A DNA stretch of 64,000 bases, taken from positions 62,001-126,000 of the forward strand of contig JAFRUO010000029.1 in the NCBI GenBank assembly GCA_017438845.1, given 5' to 3'. Shown piece by piece: positions 9,601-17,901 of this stretch (the first letter of the stretch is position 1; every line of letters starts with the position of its first letter). Made by a program: the position numbers and the translations under genes. The notes under the pieces are model-generated. The model ran no database searches. It saw nothing but the letters and a program-made list of their open reading frames with translations, and had not been told where the DNA came from. The stretch comes from Clostridia bacterium (GTDB taxonomy: Bacteria; Bacillota; Clostridia; Oscillospirales; Acutalibacteraceae).

Positions 9601-10022
9601 TCACCGGCAAGGCAGGCGGAAAGCGCAATCAGTCCCTCATGGTATTTTTCAAGCAGCTCCCTGTCCACTCTCGGCTTGACATAAAAGCCCTCGGTCCAGG
9701 ATTTAGAAACAATTTTAATTAAGTTTTTATAGCCCGTTTCGTTTTTACAAAGCAGGATAAGATGATACCTTTCCGAATCAAGAGCGTGAATTTTGTCGTG
9801 TCTCGTCCTTGCGGCAACATACACCTCGCAGCCGATAATCGGCTTAATACCCTTTTCCTTTGCCGCCTTGTAAAACTCAACGGCTCCGAACATATTGCCG
9901 TGGTCGGTAACGGCGACTGCGGTCTGTCCGTCCTTTTTTACGGCATCAATAAGCCCGCCGATACGGCAGGCGCCGTCCAGCAGGCTGTACTGAGTATGCA
10001 AATGAAGATGAACAAACGACAT
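6606..10022 (-). CDS. dnaE: DNA polymerase III alpha subunit, DnaE type
   Basis: 1138 residues. The N-terminal PHP domain opens with VHLHLHTQYSLLDGA and has AVTDHGNMFGAVEF. The palm has the catalytic aspartates in PDIDVDF (about residue 400) after GPGRGSGAGS. YRPGPM (about 600) and NKSHSAAYA (about 730) follow, then a helix-hairpin-helix and an OB domain (about 980-1060). It has no exonuclease insertion, unlike PolC; in Firmicutes with PolC, DnaE extends primers and handles lagging-strand or translesion synthesis. It is fourth in the lon-engB-lysA-dnaE operon, 23 bases after lysA. Confidence 0.95.
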   Translation of the reverse strand: MSFVHLHLHTQYSLLDGACRIGGLIDAVKKDGQTAVAVTDHGNMFGAVEFYKAAKEKGIKPIIGCEVYVAARTRHDKIHALDSERYHLILLCKNETGYKNLIKIVSKSWTEGFYVKPRVDRELLEKYHEGLIALSACLAGEIPRKLVSGDYDGAKQTALWYDSVFGRGNYYLELQNHGIDEQLKILPQLAKLSEETGIPLVATNDVHYVNKEDARTQKVLICIQTNHTIDEDTGMEFGTDDFYLKSEAQMRELFKSYPEAVENTNRIAEMCNVEFEFGKTKLPHYDVPDGEDHFEYFKRLCYEGLKRNYGETPDKKYSERLDYELSVIKEMGYVDYFLIVADFINYAKRRGIPVGPGRGSGAGSIAAYCMGITGIDPMKYNLIFERFLNPERVTMPDIDVDFCYVRRQEVIDYVTEKYGEDHVAQIVTFGTMAARAAIRDVGRVLGISYSTVDSVAKQIPRELDITIEKALKKNPELRKMCEQDETVNELVALARAVEGMPRHASTHAAGVVITDRPVDEYVPLAKNDEAVVTQFTMTAIEQLGLLKMDFLGLRTLTVIDDAVKMIKQKKPDFDIEKISLEDEKTYELFRSGETYGVFQCESAGLRRVLVRLKPQSLEDIIAVISLYRPGPMDSIDAYIANRHNPERIRYKTPLLKPILDVTNGCMVYQEQVMQIFRSLAGYSFGRADIVRRAMSKKKHDVMEKERTTFVEGCLKNNISEGVAQSIFDDMTSFASYAFNKSHSAAYALVAYRTAYLKCHYPAEFMAALLTSVIASSSNVALYIQECHRLGIEVVKPDINQSRAQFIAQDGKIFFGLSAVKNLGVGFIDSVYRERCRGGRFTSFNDFLKRTQSRDFNRRAAESLIKCGALDGLGLNRREMMINLGVLLADIEQTRRHNVDGQIGLFDLGAMEDSAEASIRHCEEFPLLEKLAYEKETTGLYLSGHPMEQYTGLSRKLGCTSVVRINEASSDETSNISDGSQVRLLVILNDVKKKITKRDDTMAFLSAEDITDGIEVIVFPKVYERCHNLMIPGNVLLINGRASLREDEPAKVIADTVELSPALAGKKKRGLFIRFESENSQLTYRCNEFLKAQRGDMPVYFYYKDTGKYREMDYKAEINNLLYSNLVGVVGKENVVVQY

Positions 10023-10045
10023 GGCTTTAACCTTTGTTTTAGTTA

Positions 10046-11320
10046 TTATTCAAAAATTTTGTCATAAATCGGGAAGCAGTCAAAGGTCGAGAAATAATCC
10101 TTCGGTGTTTCCGCGCGGCGGATAAGCTGAAAGCTTCCGTCGGGCTTTAAGAGTATTTCCGAGCTTTTAAGCTTTCCGTTGTAGTTGTATCCCATTGAAA
10201 AGCCGTGGGCGCCCGTGTCGTGAATATAAATAAGGTCGCCCATATCTATCCTCGGCAGCCATCTGTCAATGGCAAATTTATCGTTATTTTCGCAAAGAGA
10301 GCCGGTGATGTCATAAATCTTTTCGGTGGGAGCGTCCTCCTTACCCATTACGGTGATATGGTGGTATGCGCCGTACATCGCAGGGCGCATAAGGTTCACG
10401 GCGCAGGCGTCTACGCCGATGTATTCCTTGTGGGTGTGCTTACAGTTAATCGCCCTTGTGACAAGCGCTCCGTATGGCGCAAGCATATATCGTCCGAGCT
10501 CGGTAAAAATAGCGACATCGCCCATTCCGTTGGGAGTGAGTATATTTTCGTATTCCCTTTTTACGCCCTCGGCAATTTTGAAAATATCATTGGGCTGCTG
10601 GTCGGGTCTGTAAGGAATGCCTATACCGCCCGAAAGGTTGATAAAGCTGATTTTAACCTCAAATTTCTTTTTAAGGTAAACCGCGGCTTCAAACAGTGTG
10701 CGTGCAAGCGTCGGATAATAATTATTGGTAACGGTATTGCTTGCGAAGAAGGCGTGAAGTCCGAACTCCTCAACTCCCTTTTCCTTAAGTATGGCAAACG
10801 CGTCAAAAAGCTGCTCGGTGGTCATTCCGTATTTAGCCTCGCCGGGGTTGTCCATAATAGCGTTGGCAATTTTGAAAACTCCTCCCGGATTATACCTCAG
10901 GCAAAGCTTCTTCGGCATATAGCCGAGCGTCTTTTCAAGGATTTCGATCTGTGTAAAGTCATCAAGGTTTATTATTGCGCCGAGCTTTTCCGCATAGGCA
11001 AACTCCTCGGGCGGCGTGTCGTTTGACGAAAACATAATGTCGTTGCCCTTCGCCCCGATTGCATGGGAGAGCATAAGCTCGGTCATCGAGGAACAGTCGC
11101 AGCCGCAGCCGTACTCCTGCAGAATCTGCATTAAAAACGGGTTCGGCGTTGCCTTTACGGCGAAATACTCACGAAAGCCCTTATTCCACGAAAAGGCTTT
11201 ATATAAATCCTCGCAGTTTTTTCTGATTCCCGCCTCATCGTAAAGATAAAACGGTGTCGGGTACACCTTAGCAATTTCCTCTAATTTTTCCTTCGTGGTA
11301 AAAGGTCTTTTGTCAAGCAT
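10046..11320 (-). CDS. lysA: Diaminopimelate decarboxylase
   Basis: 424 residues from ATG 11320, chosen because GGAGG lies 6 bases upstream; the next in-frame start at 11335 has no site. Fold III PLP enzyme: the Schiff-base Lys is in YFAVKATPNP (about residue 55), the glycine loop in NLSGGIGIPY (about 230), and the acceptor Cys-Glu in ITGSLCENND (about 340). It makes lysine from meso-diaminopimelate. The spacing of motifs and the CENND form fit the clostridial LysA branch; another amino-acid decarboxylase of the family cannot be fully excluded. The start overlaps the engB stop by eight bases. Confidence 0.85.
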   Translation of the reverse strand: MLDKRPFTTKEKLEEIAKVYPTPFYLYDEAGIRKNCEDLYKAFSWNKGFREYFAVKATPNPFLMQILQEYGCGCDCSSMTELMLSHAIGAKGNDIMFSSNDTPPEEFAYAEKLGAIINLDDFTQIEILEKTLGYMPKKLCLRYNPGGVFKIANAIMDNPGEAKYGMTTEQLFDAFAILKEKGVEEFGLHAFFASNTVTNNYYPTLARTLFEAAVYLKKKFEVKISFINLSGGIGIPYRPDQQPNDIFKIAEGVKREYENILTPNGMGDVAIFTELGRYMLAPYGALVTRAINCKHTHKEYIGVDACAVNLMRPAMYGAYHHITVMGKEDAPTEKIYDITGSLCENNDKFAIDRWLPRIDMGDLIYIHDTGAHGFSMGYNYNGKLKSSEILLKPDGSFQLIRRAETPKDYFSTFDCFPIYDKIFE

Positions 11321-11909
11321 TTTTTCCCTCCGCATACTGTGTAATATAGTTTCTTATTTTTTCCGCCCCCTCGCCGTTAACGGCGGAGAACGGTATAATT
11401 CTTTCGCTGTCTACTCCCTCAAGCTCGGTCTTAATGCCCTCAAGCCTGTTGTTATATTCGGTCTTGTTGAGCTTATCGCTTTTGGTAAGCGCCACAATGA
11501 ACGGATAGCCGTTATATGACAGGAAGTCAATCATCATAAGGTCATCCTTTGTCGGCGGATGTCTCATATCTACAAGCTGAATTACGAGCCTTATATTCCT
11601 GCCGGAATTAAAGTAGCCCTCCATCATATCAGCCCAGCGCTGCTTCTCGCTTTTGGCAACCTTGGCGTAACCGTAACCCGGAAGGTCGACTATACTGACG
11701 TCCTCGCCGAGCGAATAAAAGTTAATGGTAACGGTCTTTCCCGGCACACTGCTTACTCTGGCAAGATTTTTTCGGTTAAAGACCTTGTTTATAAGCGAGG
11801 ACTTTCCTACATTGCTTCTGCCTGAAAAAACTATTTCGGGATTAACGCTTTCGGGAAGCTGTGCAAAGGTGCCGTATGCCCTCTGAAACTGTGCTTTTGA
11901 AAAATCCAT
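11313..11909 (-). CDS. engB: Ribosome biogenesis GTPase EngB (YsxC/YihA)
   Basis: 198 residues from ATG 11909, preceded by GAGGAG; the upstream in-frame ATG at 11936 lies inside lon. G1 is [11 protein letters not shown]2 near VPGKT, G3 [10 protein letters not shown]4 TKSDK. EngB acts late in 50S subunit assembly. lon-engB adjacency is conserved in Bacillus and many Firmicutes, which supports both calls. It overlaps lysA by 8 bases and follows the lon stop at 11921 by 11 bases. Confidence 0.95.
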   Translation of the reverse strand: MDFSKAQFQRAYGTFAQLPESVNPEIVFSGRSNVGKSSLINKVFNRKNLARVSSVPGKTVTINFYSLGEDVSIVDLPGYGYAKVAKSEKQRWADMMEGYFNSGRNIRLVIQLVDMRHPPTKDDLMMIDFLSYNGYPFIVALTKSDKLNKTEYNNRLEGIKTELEGVDSERIIPFSAVNGEGAEKIRNYITQYAEGKNA

Positions 11910-11920
11910 TTTATCTCCTC

Positions 11921-14326
11921 TCAGCTCTGTTGCCATGCGCCGTGCTTTTCGGGCTTCGACTCGGTGACGACAACCTTCTTACTCTTGGGCTTGTCGGCAA
12001 GGTTCAGCGCAAGGCTTAACACCTCGCCCACATCGTTTACCTCAACAAACTCAACAGAGCCCTTTACCTCGTCGTCAAATTCCTTTATATCGGAGCTGTT
12101 CTGTTTGGGAATAATCACTTTCTTTATGTTGTTTTTGTACGCTGCCATTGACTTTTCCTTGAGTCCTCCGATAGGAAGCACTCTGCCCGTAAGCGTCACT
12201 TCGCCCGTCATGGCGACATCGCTTTTCACGGTACAGCCTGCAAGAGCCGAAACCATAGCGGCGGTGATGCCTATACCTGCCGACGGTCCGTCCTTAGGCA
12301 CTGCGCCCTCGGGGAAATGAAGATGAATATCGGTGTTTTTGTAAAACTCCGTGTCAATTCCGTATTTGTCGGCAACGCTTCTTATGTAGCTGTACGCCGC
12401 CTTTGCCGACTCCTTCATAACATCGCCGAGGCTTCCCGTAAGCTCAAGCTTACCCGTACCCTGAACGGCAACGGCTTCAATTTCAAGCATTTCTCCGCCC
12501 ACGCTCGTCCAGGCAAGACCGTTCACCACGCCTACCCTGTCCTGACGGACAAGCTCGTCATCGCGGAATTTACGCGGTCCGAGTATTTCCTCAAGGTCCG
12601 AAGCTTTAACGGTGATTTTACCCTCATGGCCTTCACAGATTCTGACCGCCTGTTTTCTGATTATCTTCGACACAACTCTTTCAGCTGAGCGCACGCCCGC
12701 CTCCTTGGTATAGCCTGAAATAATCAGTGAAATTGCATCGTCACGGATTTTAAGCTGTGACGGCTTTATATTGTATCTCTTAAGCTGCTTGGGTATAAGG
12801 TGCTTTTTAATGATATTGAATTTCTCGTTGAAGGTGTAGCTGTAAAGCTCGATAATCTCCATTCTGTCCCTTAAGGGGGCGGGAATTGAGGAAATATCGT
12901 TTGCCGTGGTTACAAACAGCACGCGACTTAAATCAAACGGAATATCAATGTAATGGTCCTTAAAGCTGTTGTTTTGTTCGGGGTCAAGCACCTCTAAAAG
13001 CGCCGAGGCAGGGTCGCCCTTATAATCGGCGGCAAGCTTGTCGACCTCATCCAAAAGTATAAGAGGGTTTGAGCTTTTCGCCTTTTTGACGGCGTCGATT
13101 ATGTTTCCGGGCATTGCCCCGATATAGGTCTTGCGGTGGCCTCTGATTTCAGCCTCGTCATGAACGCCGCCGAGCGATATTCTGACATACTTGCGGTTCA
13201 TCGCCCTTGCAAGTGATTTTGCAATCGAAGTCTTGCCGACGCCGGGAGGGCCTGCAAGGCAGATTATCTGCCCCTTGATGTCGGGCGCAAGACGTCTTAC
13301 GGCAAGGAGCTCAAGTATTCTTTCCTTTACCTCGGAAAGCCCGAAATGATCCTTTTCAAGTATCGCTCTCGCCTTTTTTAAATTGAGGTTATCCTTTGTA
13401 AGCTTGCCCCAAGGCAATGCAATTACCTCGTCAAGGTAGTTCATAATTACAGCGCTTTCGGGGCTTGAAAGCTGCATTCTCGAAAGCCTGTCGCATTCCT
13501 TTAAAAGCTTCTCCTCATCGTCCTTGTCCAGACCTATGTGCTTTATGTCACTGCGATATTTTTCCGCCTGGCTCTCAGGAGAATCGCCCTCGTTAAGCTC
13601 GGAGGAAATAACCTTCATCTGCTCTCTGAGATAGTATTCCCTCTGGTTTTCGTCCATCTGCTCCTGAACACGCATATCAATCTCTGCTTCCATTTTGAGA
13701 AGCTCCGCTTCCCTGACCAGTATGGCGCAAAGACGTTCAAGCCTTTTAAGCGTATTGTTCTGCTCCAGTATTTCCTGCTTAGCGGTATATTCAAGCGGTA
13801 TATTCGCCGCAATGTAGTCGGCAAGCTGACCTGCGTTATCCCTTGAGCTTACGCCTAAAGGTACATCGGGCGCAAGGTGCGGCAGGTAAACCGCATACTC
13901 GTCGAACAGATACTTTGCATGTCTTACAAGCGCCTCGCTTTTTAACTGCTCGTTTTCCTTCGGCTCTCTTTGTATGCTTCTGAGAATCGATGCTTTGTAA
14001 AACGGAGCCTTGCTTTCAATGTAGCAAAGTCCTGCCCGATACTTTCCTTCAACCACAACACGGAAAGCGTCGCCTGACGGCATACGCACAAGCTGCTTTA
14101 CCTCACAGACGGTACCCGTGCTGAACAGGTCCCTTACGTCTACCTCTTCGGTGGCAGGGTCCTTCTGTGCAACAAGAAAAATATCCTTTTTGGTAATCAT
14201 TGCCTCCTTGATAGCGGCAATCGACTTGGGTCTGCCCACGTCAAAATGCACCACTGCGCCGGGAAAGACGACAAGCCCCCTGAGCGCTACCAAAGGCAAC
14301 GAAAACTCATCATAGTATAAATCCAT
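11921..14326 (-). CDS. lon: ATP-dependent protease La (Lon)
   Basis: 801 residues, full length for LonA. Residues 8-200 are the LAN substrate-binding domain ([14 protein letters not shown]), followed by a coiled-coil stretch. The AAA+ module has Walker [10 protein letters not shown] (about 355) and Walker B ILLDEVDK. The C-terminal Ser-Lys protease has PKDGPSAG with catalytic Ser near 677 and Lys in GGLKEK near 720. The last 25 residues (Lys/Ser-rich) are a variable tail. AAGGAG precedes the ATG. No CIRCE or CtsR site was seen; the promoter is a plain sigma-A type. Confidence 0.96.
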   Translation of the reverse strand: MDLYYDEFSLPLVALRGLVVFPGAVVHFDVGRPKSIAAIKEAMITKKDIFLVAQKDPATEEVDVRDLFSTGTVCEVKQLVRMPSGDAFRVVVEGKYRAGLCYIESKAPFYKASILRSIQREPKENEQLKSEALVRHAKYLFDEYAVYLPHLAPDVPLGVSSRDNAGQLADYIAANIPLEYTAKQEILEQNNTLKRLERLCAILVREAELLKMEAEIDMRVQEQMDENQREYYLREQMKVISSELNEGDSPESQAEKYRSDIKHIGLDKDDEEKLLKECDRLSRMQLSSPESAVIMNYLDEVIALPWGKLTKDNLNLKKARAILEKDHFGLSEVKERILELLAVRRLAPDIKGQIICLAGPPGVGKTSIAKSLARAMNRKYVRISLGGVHDEAEIRGHRKTYIGAMPGNIIDAVKKAKSSNPLILLDEVDKLAADYKGDPASALLEVLDPEQNNSFKDHYIDIPFDLSRVLFVTTANDISSIPAPLRDRMEIIELYSYTFNEKFNIIKKHLIPKQLKRYNIKPSQLKIRDDAISLIISGYTKEAGVRSAERVVSKIIRKQAVRICEGHEGKITVKASDLEEILGPRKFRDDELVRQDRVGVVNGLAWTSVGGEMLEIEAVAVQGTGKLELTGSLGDVMKESAKAAYSYIRSVADKYGIDTEFYKNTDIHLHFPEGAVPKDGPSAGIGITAAMVSALAGCTVKSDVAMTGEVTLTGRVLPIGGLKEKSMAAYKNNIKKVIIPKQNSSDIKEFDDEVKGSVEFVEVNDVGEVLSLALNLADKPKSKKVVVTESKPEKHGAWQQS

Positions 14327-14375
14327 ATATAAACTCCTTCCAAAGGACTGCTCCGAAAAATTAATTTGAATTATA

Positions 14376-14404
14376 ATTATACAATATTATTTTTAGAACT
14401 TCAA
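14376..14404 (-). promoter_or_regulatory. Sigma-A promoter of the lon operon
   Basis: On the - strand TTGAAG (14399-14404), 17-base spacer, TATAAT (14376-14381), 50 bases before the lon ATG. Confidence 0.75.
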
Positions 14405-14411
14405 CATATTT

Positions 14412-14443
14412 TTACAAAAAAGGAGCAGCCTTTATGGCTGCTC
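14412..14443 (-). terminator. Intrinsic terminator after trxA
   Basis: GAGCAGCC / GGCTGCTC (14423-14430, 14436-14443) with a 5-base loop; on the - strand a run of T follows at 14415-14421. It separates the trxA operon from the lon promoter. Confidence 0.8.
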
Positions 14444-14460
14444 GGAACAAAAATTTTGTT

Positions 14461-14769
14461 TTACTTTAACGCATCAGTCAATGCCTGCTTGTCGGTAACA
14501 CCGACAAAGCTCTTTGCCGCCTCGCCGTTTTTGAAAACCATTATTGTCGGAATGGACATAATTCCGTATTTCTCGGCTATCTCGTCCGCCTCGTCAACGT
14601 CAAGCTTGCATACCTTGTATGCGTCGCTTTCGGCAGCGATTTCATCAATGACGGGAGCCATCATTTTGCACGGTCCGCACCATGTGGCAAAAAAGTCAAC
14701 AAGCACGGGCTTGGTTTCCTGCAAAACTTCCTTTTCAAAATTGTCGTTGTCAAGAATTGTTACGCTCAT
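14461..14769 (-). CDS. trxA: Thioredoxin
   Basis: 102 residues, standard length. Redox motif WCGPCK at about residues 29-34 in FFATWCGPCKMMAPV, cis-Pro in MSIPTIMVF (about 73). It is the last gene of the five-gene peroxide operon, 4 bases after trxB, and is the likely reductant of the two glutathione-peroxidase-like enzymes upstream. ATG 14769 has AGGAGTAAG upstream. Confidence 0.95.
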   Translation of the reverse strand: MSVTILDNDNFEKEVLQETKPVLVDFFATWCGPCKMMAPVIDEIAAESDAYKVCKLDVDEADEIAEKYGIMSIPTIMVFKNGEAAKSFVGVTDKQALTDALK

Positions 14770-14773
14770 AATC

Positions 14774-15643
14774 TTACTCCTTTTTTTCTTTGCTTTTAAT
14801 ATAATTTACCGCAGAAAGTCCTGCCTGAGCCCCTTCGTAAACCGCCTTGCAGACCTGAAGGAGTCCGCCGGTTATATTGCCGCAGGCAAACACGCCCGGG
14901 ACATTGGTGCTCATATCGTCCGCCGTTTTAATATTGTTACCGTTTATAACAATTCCGAGCTTCTTTGCAAAGTCCGCTCCGCCTGCGGAGCCCTGAGCTA
15001 TAAACGCACCGTCAACATCATAGGACGTTCCGTCCTCAAGCTCTATTTTATGAAGCTTCGCGTCCCCCGAAAACTCCTTGATTTTGCCCGTGACGACCTC
15101 GTATTTTTCAGTCTCGGGCGCAGGAAGTCCGTCGGTGAATATTCTTACGCTTCCGGCTATATGCTCAAGCTCGTCCGCCTCGCTGAGCGCATAGTCCTCA
15201 TTACCGATAACGGCAACGTTTTTCTTACGGTAAAAGAAGCCGTCGCAGATAGCACAATAGCTGATTCCCCTGCCCTCAAAGTCGTCAACGCCCTTGATGT
15301 CGGGCTTAAGGCGTTTGTTGCCCGTGGAAATAATCAGCGTTTTTCCTTCGTATTTTCCCTGCTTTGTGCTTATTTCGTAATTCATCGAGGCATTCATCAC
15401 TGCATTGAGCACCTCTTCGTTTAAAACCTCAACGCCGAGAGCCTTTGCCTGTTCGATGCCGTCCGAGTAAAGCTGCGCGCCGGAAATACCTCCCTTAAAG
15501 CCGTAGTAGTTGTCGATAAGGTGAGCTTTTTCAATCTGGCTTTCGCCCGAATACAGCACAAGCACACTTCTGTTTGCACGCTTTGCGTAAAGTGAAGCGG
15601 AAATACCTGCAGGACCTGCTCCTATTATTATAACATCATACAT
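14774..15643 (-). CDS. trxB: Thioredoxin reductase-like flavoprotein, probably NADPH-independent (FFTR type)
   Basis: 289 residues, shorter than the usual 305-320. The FAD fingerprint is IIGAGPAGISA (residues 6-16), the redox pair is CAIC in SYCAICDGFF (about 128-131), and the C-terminal FAD motif is GVFACGNITGG. The NADPH domain is degenerate: the expected GGGDSA-EEA is GNEDYALSEA, and the HRRxxxR segment that binds the NADPH phosphate is missing (IFTDGLPAPE there). This matches the ferredoxin-dependent flavin thioredoxin reductases described in Clostridium. A flavodoxin-like gene in the same operon suggests a low-potential donor. An ordinary reductase with divergent motifs remains possible. 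Confidence 0.8.
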   Translation of the reverse strand: MYDVIIIGAGPAGISASLYAKRANRSVLVLYSGESQIEKAHLIDNYYGFKGGISGAQLYSDGIEQAKALGVEVLNEEVLNAVMNASMNYEISTKQGKYEGKTLIISTGNKRLKPDIKGVDDFEGRGISYCAICDGFFYRKKNVAVIGNEDYALSEADELEHIAGSVRIFTDGLPAPETEKYEVVTGKIKEFSGDAKLHKIELEDGTSYDVDGAFIAQGSAGGADFAKKLGIVINGNNIKTADDMSTNVPGVFACGNITGGLLQVCKAVYEGAQAGLSAVNYIKSKEKKE

Positions 15644-15675
15644 ACCAAAACACCATACTTTTTTCTTTTTGCTTA

Positions 15676-16140
15676 TTATAGTACAGCCGCAACCTCTGCG
15701 TCAATCTCCTCAGGCTTAACCGCCGAGGCAAAGCGCTTAACAATGTTGCCCTCACGGTCAACAAGGAACTTTGTGAAATTCCACTTGATTTTTTCTCCGC
15801 CGGTCTGAGCCTTTAGATAATCATAAAGCGGATCCGCGTCGCTGCCGTTTACCTTAATTTTCTTAAAGCGTGTAAAGGTTGTGCCGAATTTTCGTGAGCA
15901 TACCTTGTTGATACCCTCGTCGCTTTCCATTGCCTGAAAAGCAAACTGATTGCAGGGAAAGTCAAGAATTTCAAAGCCCTGCTCCTTATATTTCTTATAA
16001 AGCGCCTCAAGTCCGTTGTACTGAGGGGTAAAGCCGCAATGAGTTGCGGTGTTGACTATAAGCAGAACCTTGCCCTTAAACTGCTCTAAGGATACGTCCT
16101 CGCCCGCCTGGCTTTTTACCGTGAAATCATATACGCTCAT
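15676..16140 (-). CDS. Glutathione peroxidase-family thiol peroxidase (1)
   Basis: 154 residues. The peroxidatic residue is Cys in NTATHCGFTPQY (about 36), not selenocysteine. Gln and Trp/Asn partners are in PCNQFAFQ (about 70) and KWNFTKFLVDREG (about 125). A second Cys in NKVCSRKFG (about 83) sits where thioredoxin-dependent members have the resolving cysteine. It reduces H2O2 or lipid/alkyl peroxides, most likely with thioredoxin. It is third in the operon, between the flavodoxin-like gene and trxB. Confidence 0.9.
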   Translation of the reverse strand: MSVYDFTVKSQAGEDVSLEQFKGKVLLIVNTATHCGFTPQYNGLEALYKKYKEQGFEILDFPCNQFAFQAMESDEGINKVCSRKFGTTFTRFKKIKVNGSDADPLYDYLKAQTGGEKIKWNFTKFLVDREGNIVKRFASAVKPEEIDAEVAAVL

Positions 16141-16169
16141 TTCTGTTCTCCTTTACTTTTTATTATTTG

Positions 16170-16577
16170 TCAGCCTATAATTCTCTTTGCAAACGCCTTA
16201 ATATCCTCGGCGTCCTTTTGGTTGGGTCTGCCCTTTGCAATTACTCCGAAGGCTCCCTTGCAGAAGAACTCCTCGTCGGATACCTTTAAGCCCTTTGCCT
16301 CGGCGCAAGCCTTGACCTGTTTATAGGTTCCCTTTAAAATTGCCGCCGAGCTGAAGGGTACAATTTTACCGACGCTGACGCTGATTGAATCAATAAAGCT
16401 CTTCACAGCCTCGTCAAGATTGGCGGCGTAAACCGCGCTTCCGAGGAAAAGAATGTCAACATCCTCCGTGAGCGGAACATCAACCGTTTCGGCTTTAACT
16501 CCTGCAGCCTCCGCCACGGCGTCCGCAAGAAGCTTAGTGTGCCCTGTTTTTGTAAAATATCTTACTGCAACCTTCAT
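16170..16577 (-). CDS. Flavodoxin-like protein
   Basis: 135 residues from ATG 16577 (MKVAVRYFTKTGHTKLLADA), with AAGAGGTGG upstream; a GTG at 16586 overlaps that site. The TKTGHT loop (about residues 9-14) is the FMN phosphate-binding motif. LFLGSAVYAANLD (about 45-57) is the second FMN loop. The length fits a short-chain flavodoxin, but low acidity and the family relatives leave open a flavodoxin-domain oxidoreductase subunit. Its place between two peroxidases and a pyridine-nucleotide-independent-looking reductase makes an electron-carrier role attractive; this is inference. Confidence 0.75.
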   Translation of the reverse strand: MKVAVRYFTKTGHTKLLADAVAEAAGVKAETVDVPLTEDVDILFLGSAVYAANLDEAVKSFIDSISVSVGKIVPFSSAAILKGTYKQVKACAEAKGLKVSDEEFFCKGAFGVIAKGRPNQKDAEDIKAFAKRIIG

Positions 16578-16589
16578 TTTTACCACCTC

Positions 16590-17132
16590 TTATATAAGAC
16601 CGGCAATGCACTTTTCAACCTTTTTCATGCCCTCGGTGGGCTCAAAGCGTGCTACTACATTGCCCTCTCTGTCAATGATAAACTTTGTGAAGTTCCATTT
16701 AATATCGGGAGTGTTCTTATAATTCTTGTCCTGCTTTTTAAGCATTGCGCTCATTGCAAGAGCCATCGGACCCGAACCGAAGCCCTCGAAGCCCTTTTCA
16801 CTTTTAAGGTACTCAAACAGGGGCAAGGCGTTTTCGCCGTTAACATCAGATTTCTTCATCTGAGGGAACTGAGTTTTGTACTTAAGAGTACAAAATTCAT
16901 GGATTTCCTCATCGGTGCCGGGAGTCTGACCTGCGAACTGATTGCAGGGAACGTCGATTATCTCAAAGCCCTTGTCGTGATACTTTTCGTAAATCTCTTC
17001 AATTTCCTTATACTGAGGAGTGAAGCCGCAGCCTGTTGCCGTGTTGACAACCATAACGACCTTTCCTTTGCAGCCCTCAAGGGAAACCTCATTGCCCTTG
17101 CGGTCGGTTAACTTGTAATCATAAATGCTCAT
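16590..17132 (-). CDS. Glutathione peroxidase-family thiol peroxidase (2)
   Basis: 180 residues, the longer form. Peroxidatic Cys in NTATGCGFTPQY (about 35), PCNQFAGQTPG (about 68), resolving-type Cys in HEFCTLKYKTQFPQM (about 82) and KWNFTKFIIDREG (about 150). The CTxxYKxxFP block is characteristic of thioredoxin-dependent members. It carries a 25-residue insertion (about 115-142) absent from the other copy, so the pair is not a recent tandem duplication. First gene of the operon; GGAGGTATCGGAA precedes the ATG. Confidence 0.9.
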   Translation of the reverse strand: MSIYDYKLTDRKGNEVSLEGCKGKVVMVVNTATGCGFTPQYKEIEEIYEKYHDKGFEIIDVPCNQFAGQTPGTDEEIHEFCTLKYKTQFPQMKKSDVNGENALPLFEYLKSEKGFEGFGSGPMALAMSAMLKKQDKNYKNTPDIKWNFTKFIIDREGNVVARFEPTEGMKKVEKCIAGLI

Positions 17133-17168
17133 TTCCGATACCTCCGATTTGAATTAATTTTGTTAAAT

Positions 17169-17186
17169 TAAATTGTGTACAATTTA
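17169..17186 (-). promoter_or_regulatory. Palindromic operator downstream of the peroxide-operon start site
   Basis: TAAATTGT-GT-ACAATTTA: a perfect 8-bp inverted repeat about 5 to 22 bases after the inferred transcription start, placed to block transcription. AATTGT/ACAATT half sites recall MarR/OhrR-type operators, though here the halves are in the opposite order to the usual OhrR site. The cognate regulator is not in the window. Confidence 0.5.
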
Positions 17187-17197
17187 TCTTTGATAAG

Positions 17198-17226
17198 ATT
17201 GTAACATCTGCTCTGATATTTGTCAA
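17198..17226 (-). promoter_or_regulatory. Near-consensus sigma-A promoter of the peroxide operon
   Basis: On the - strand TTGACA (17221-17226), 17-base spacer, TACAAT (17198-17203), with a TGT extended -10. Confidence 0.8.
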
Positions 17227-17295
17227 GAATATTTTTTGTGATTATTTTGATAATAGACAAACCGCCGTCTTTTGTCGTTGAACTTCAGCTTTCTG

Positions 17296-17324
17296 TTGAA
17301 TATATTCATATTTTTTGCTAAAAT
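17296..17324 (+). promoter_or_regulatory. Sigma-A promoter of the nitroreductase
   Basis: TTGAAT (17296-17301), 17-base spacer, TAAAAT (17319-17324), with TGC before the -10. It is divergent from the peroxide operon promoter, 70 bases away. Confidence 0.7.
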
Positions 17325-17356
17325 ATTACCGTTATTATTATTCGGAGGTATATAAT

Positions 17357-17878
17357 ATGAAAGACTTTTTGTCACTTTGTCACGAGAGATATTCCGTCAG
17401 GAGCCTGTCCGGCAGAGAGGTTGAGGCGGAAAAAATCGAAAAAATACTTGAAGCCGGAATCAGCGCCCCAACCGCCGTTAACAGACAGCCTGCCAAAATC
17501 TGGGTATTCAAGTCGGAGGAAAGCCGTAAAAAGCTTGCATCGACCGCCAAATTCGAGTTTGTCTCACAGGCACCGGTTGTATTTGCAGTCGGCGCAGACG
17601 AGGATAGCGCGTGGGTTCGACCCTTTGACAACAAGAATTTTGCCGATGTGGACGCCTCGATTATCGCTACGCAGATGATGCTTGAAATTCACGAGCTCGG
17701 ACTCGGAAGCACCTGGGTCGGCTTCTTTGACGAGGCAGCACTCAAGGAGCTTTTCCCGGAGCTCAAGGGCTATAATTTAATCGCTCTCTTCCCCGTAGGC
17801 TACCCTGCCGAGGACGGCGTGCCCTCTCAAAGACATACGCTCAGAAAAAGCCGTGAGGAAATGGTGTTCGAATTTTAA
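17357..17878 (+). CDS. Nitroreductase family protein
   Basis: 173 residues from ATG 17357, which has GGAGG 8 bases upstream; an in-frame ATG at 17315 lies in the promoter. FMN-binding signatures: RYSVRSLSGREV (residues 10-21), APTAVNRQPAKIW (about 37-49) and LGLGSTWVGFFD (about 119-130). NAD(P)H-dependent reduction of quinones, nitro compounds or flavins is typical of the family. The divergent layout with the thiol-peroxide operon suggests a linked redox-stress role. Confidence 0.88.
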   Translation: MKDFLSLCHERYSVRSLSGREVEAEKIEKILEAGISAPTAVNRQPAKIWVFKSEESRKKLASTAKFEFVSQAPVVFAVGADEDSAWVRPFDNKNFADVDASIIATQMMLEIHELGLGSTWVGFFDEAALKELFPELKGYNLIALFPVGYPAEDGVPSQRHTLRKSREEMVFEF

Positions 17879-17901
17879 TTATAATATAGTATAAAAAAGA
17901 C

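Noticed and set aside
9342..10067. Open frames on the + strand opposite dnaE
   Set aside because: They mirror the codon pattern of dnaE, lack ribosome binding sites and show no domains.
14366..15424. 352-codon open frame on the + strand
   Set aside because: It is antisense to trxA and the trxB-like gene, runs across the lon promoter and the trxA terminator, and has no recognisable domain.
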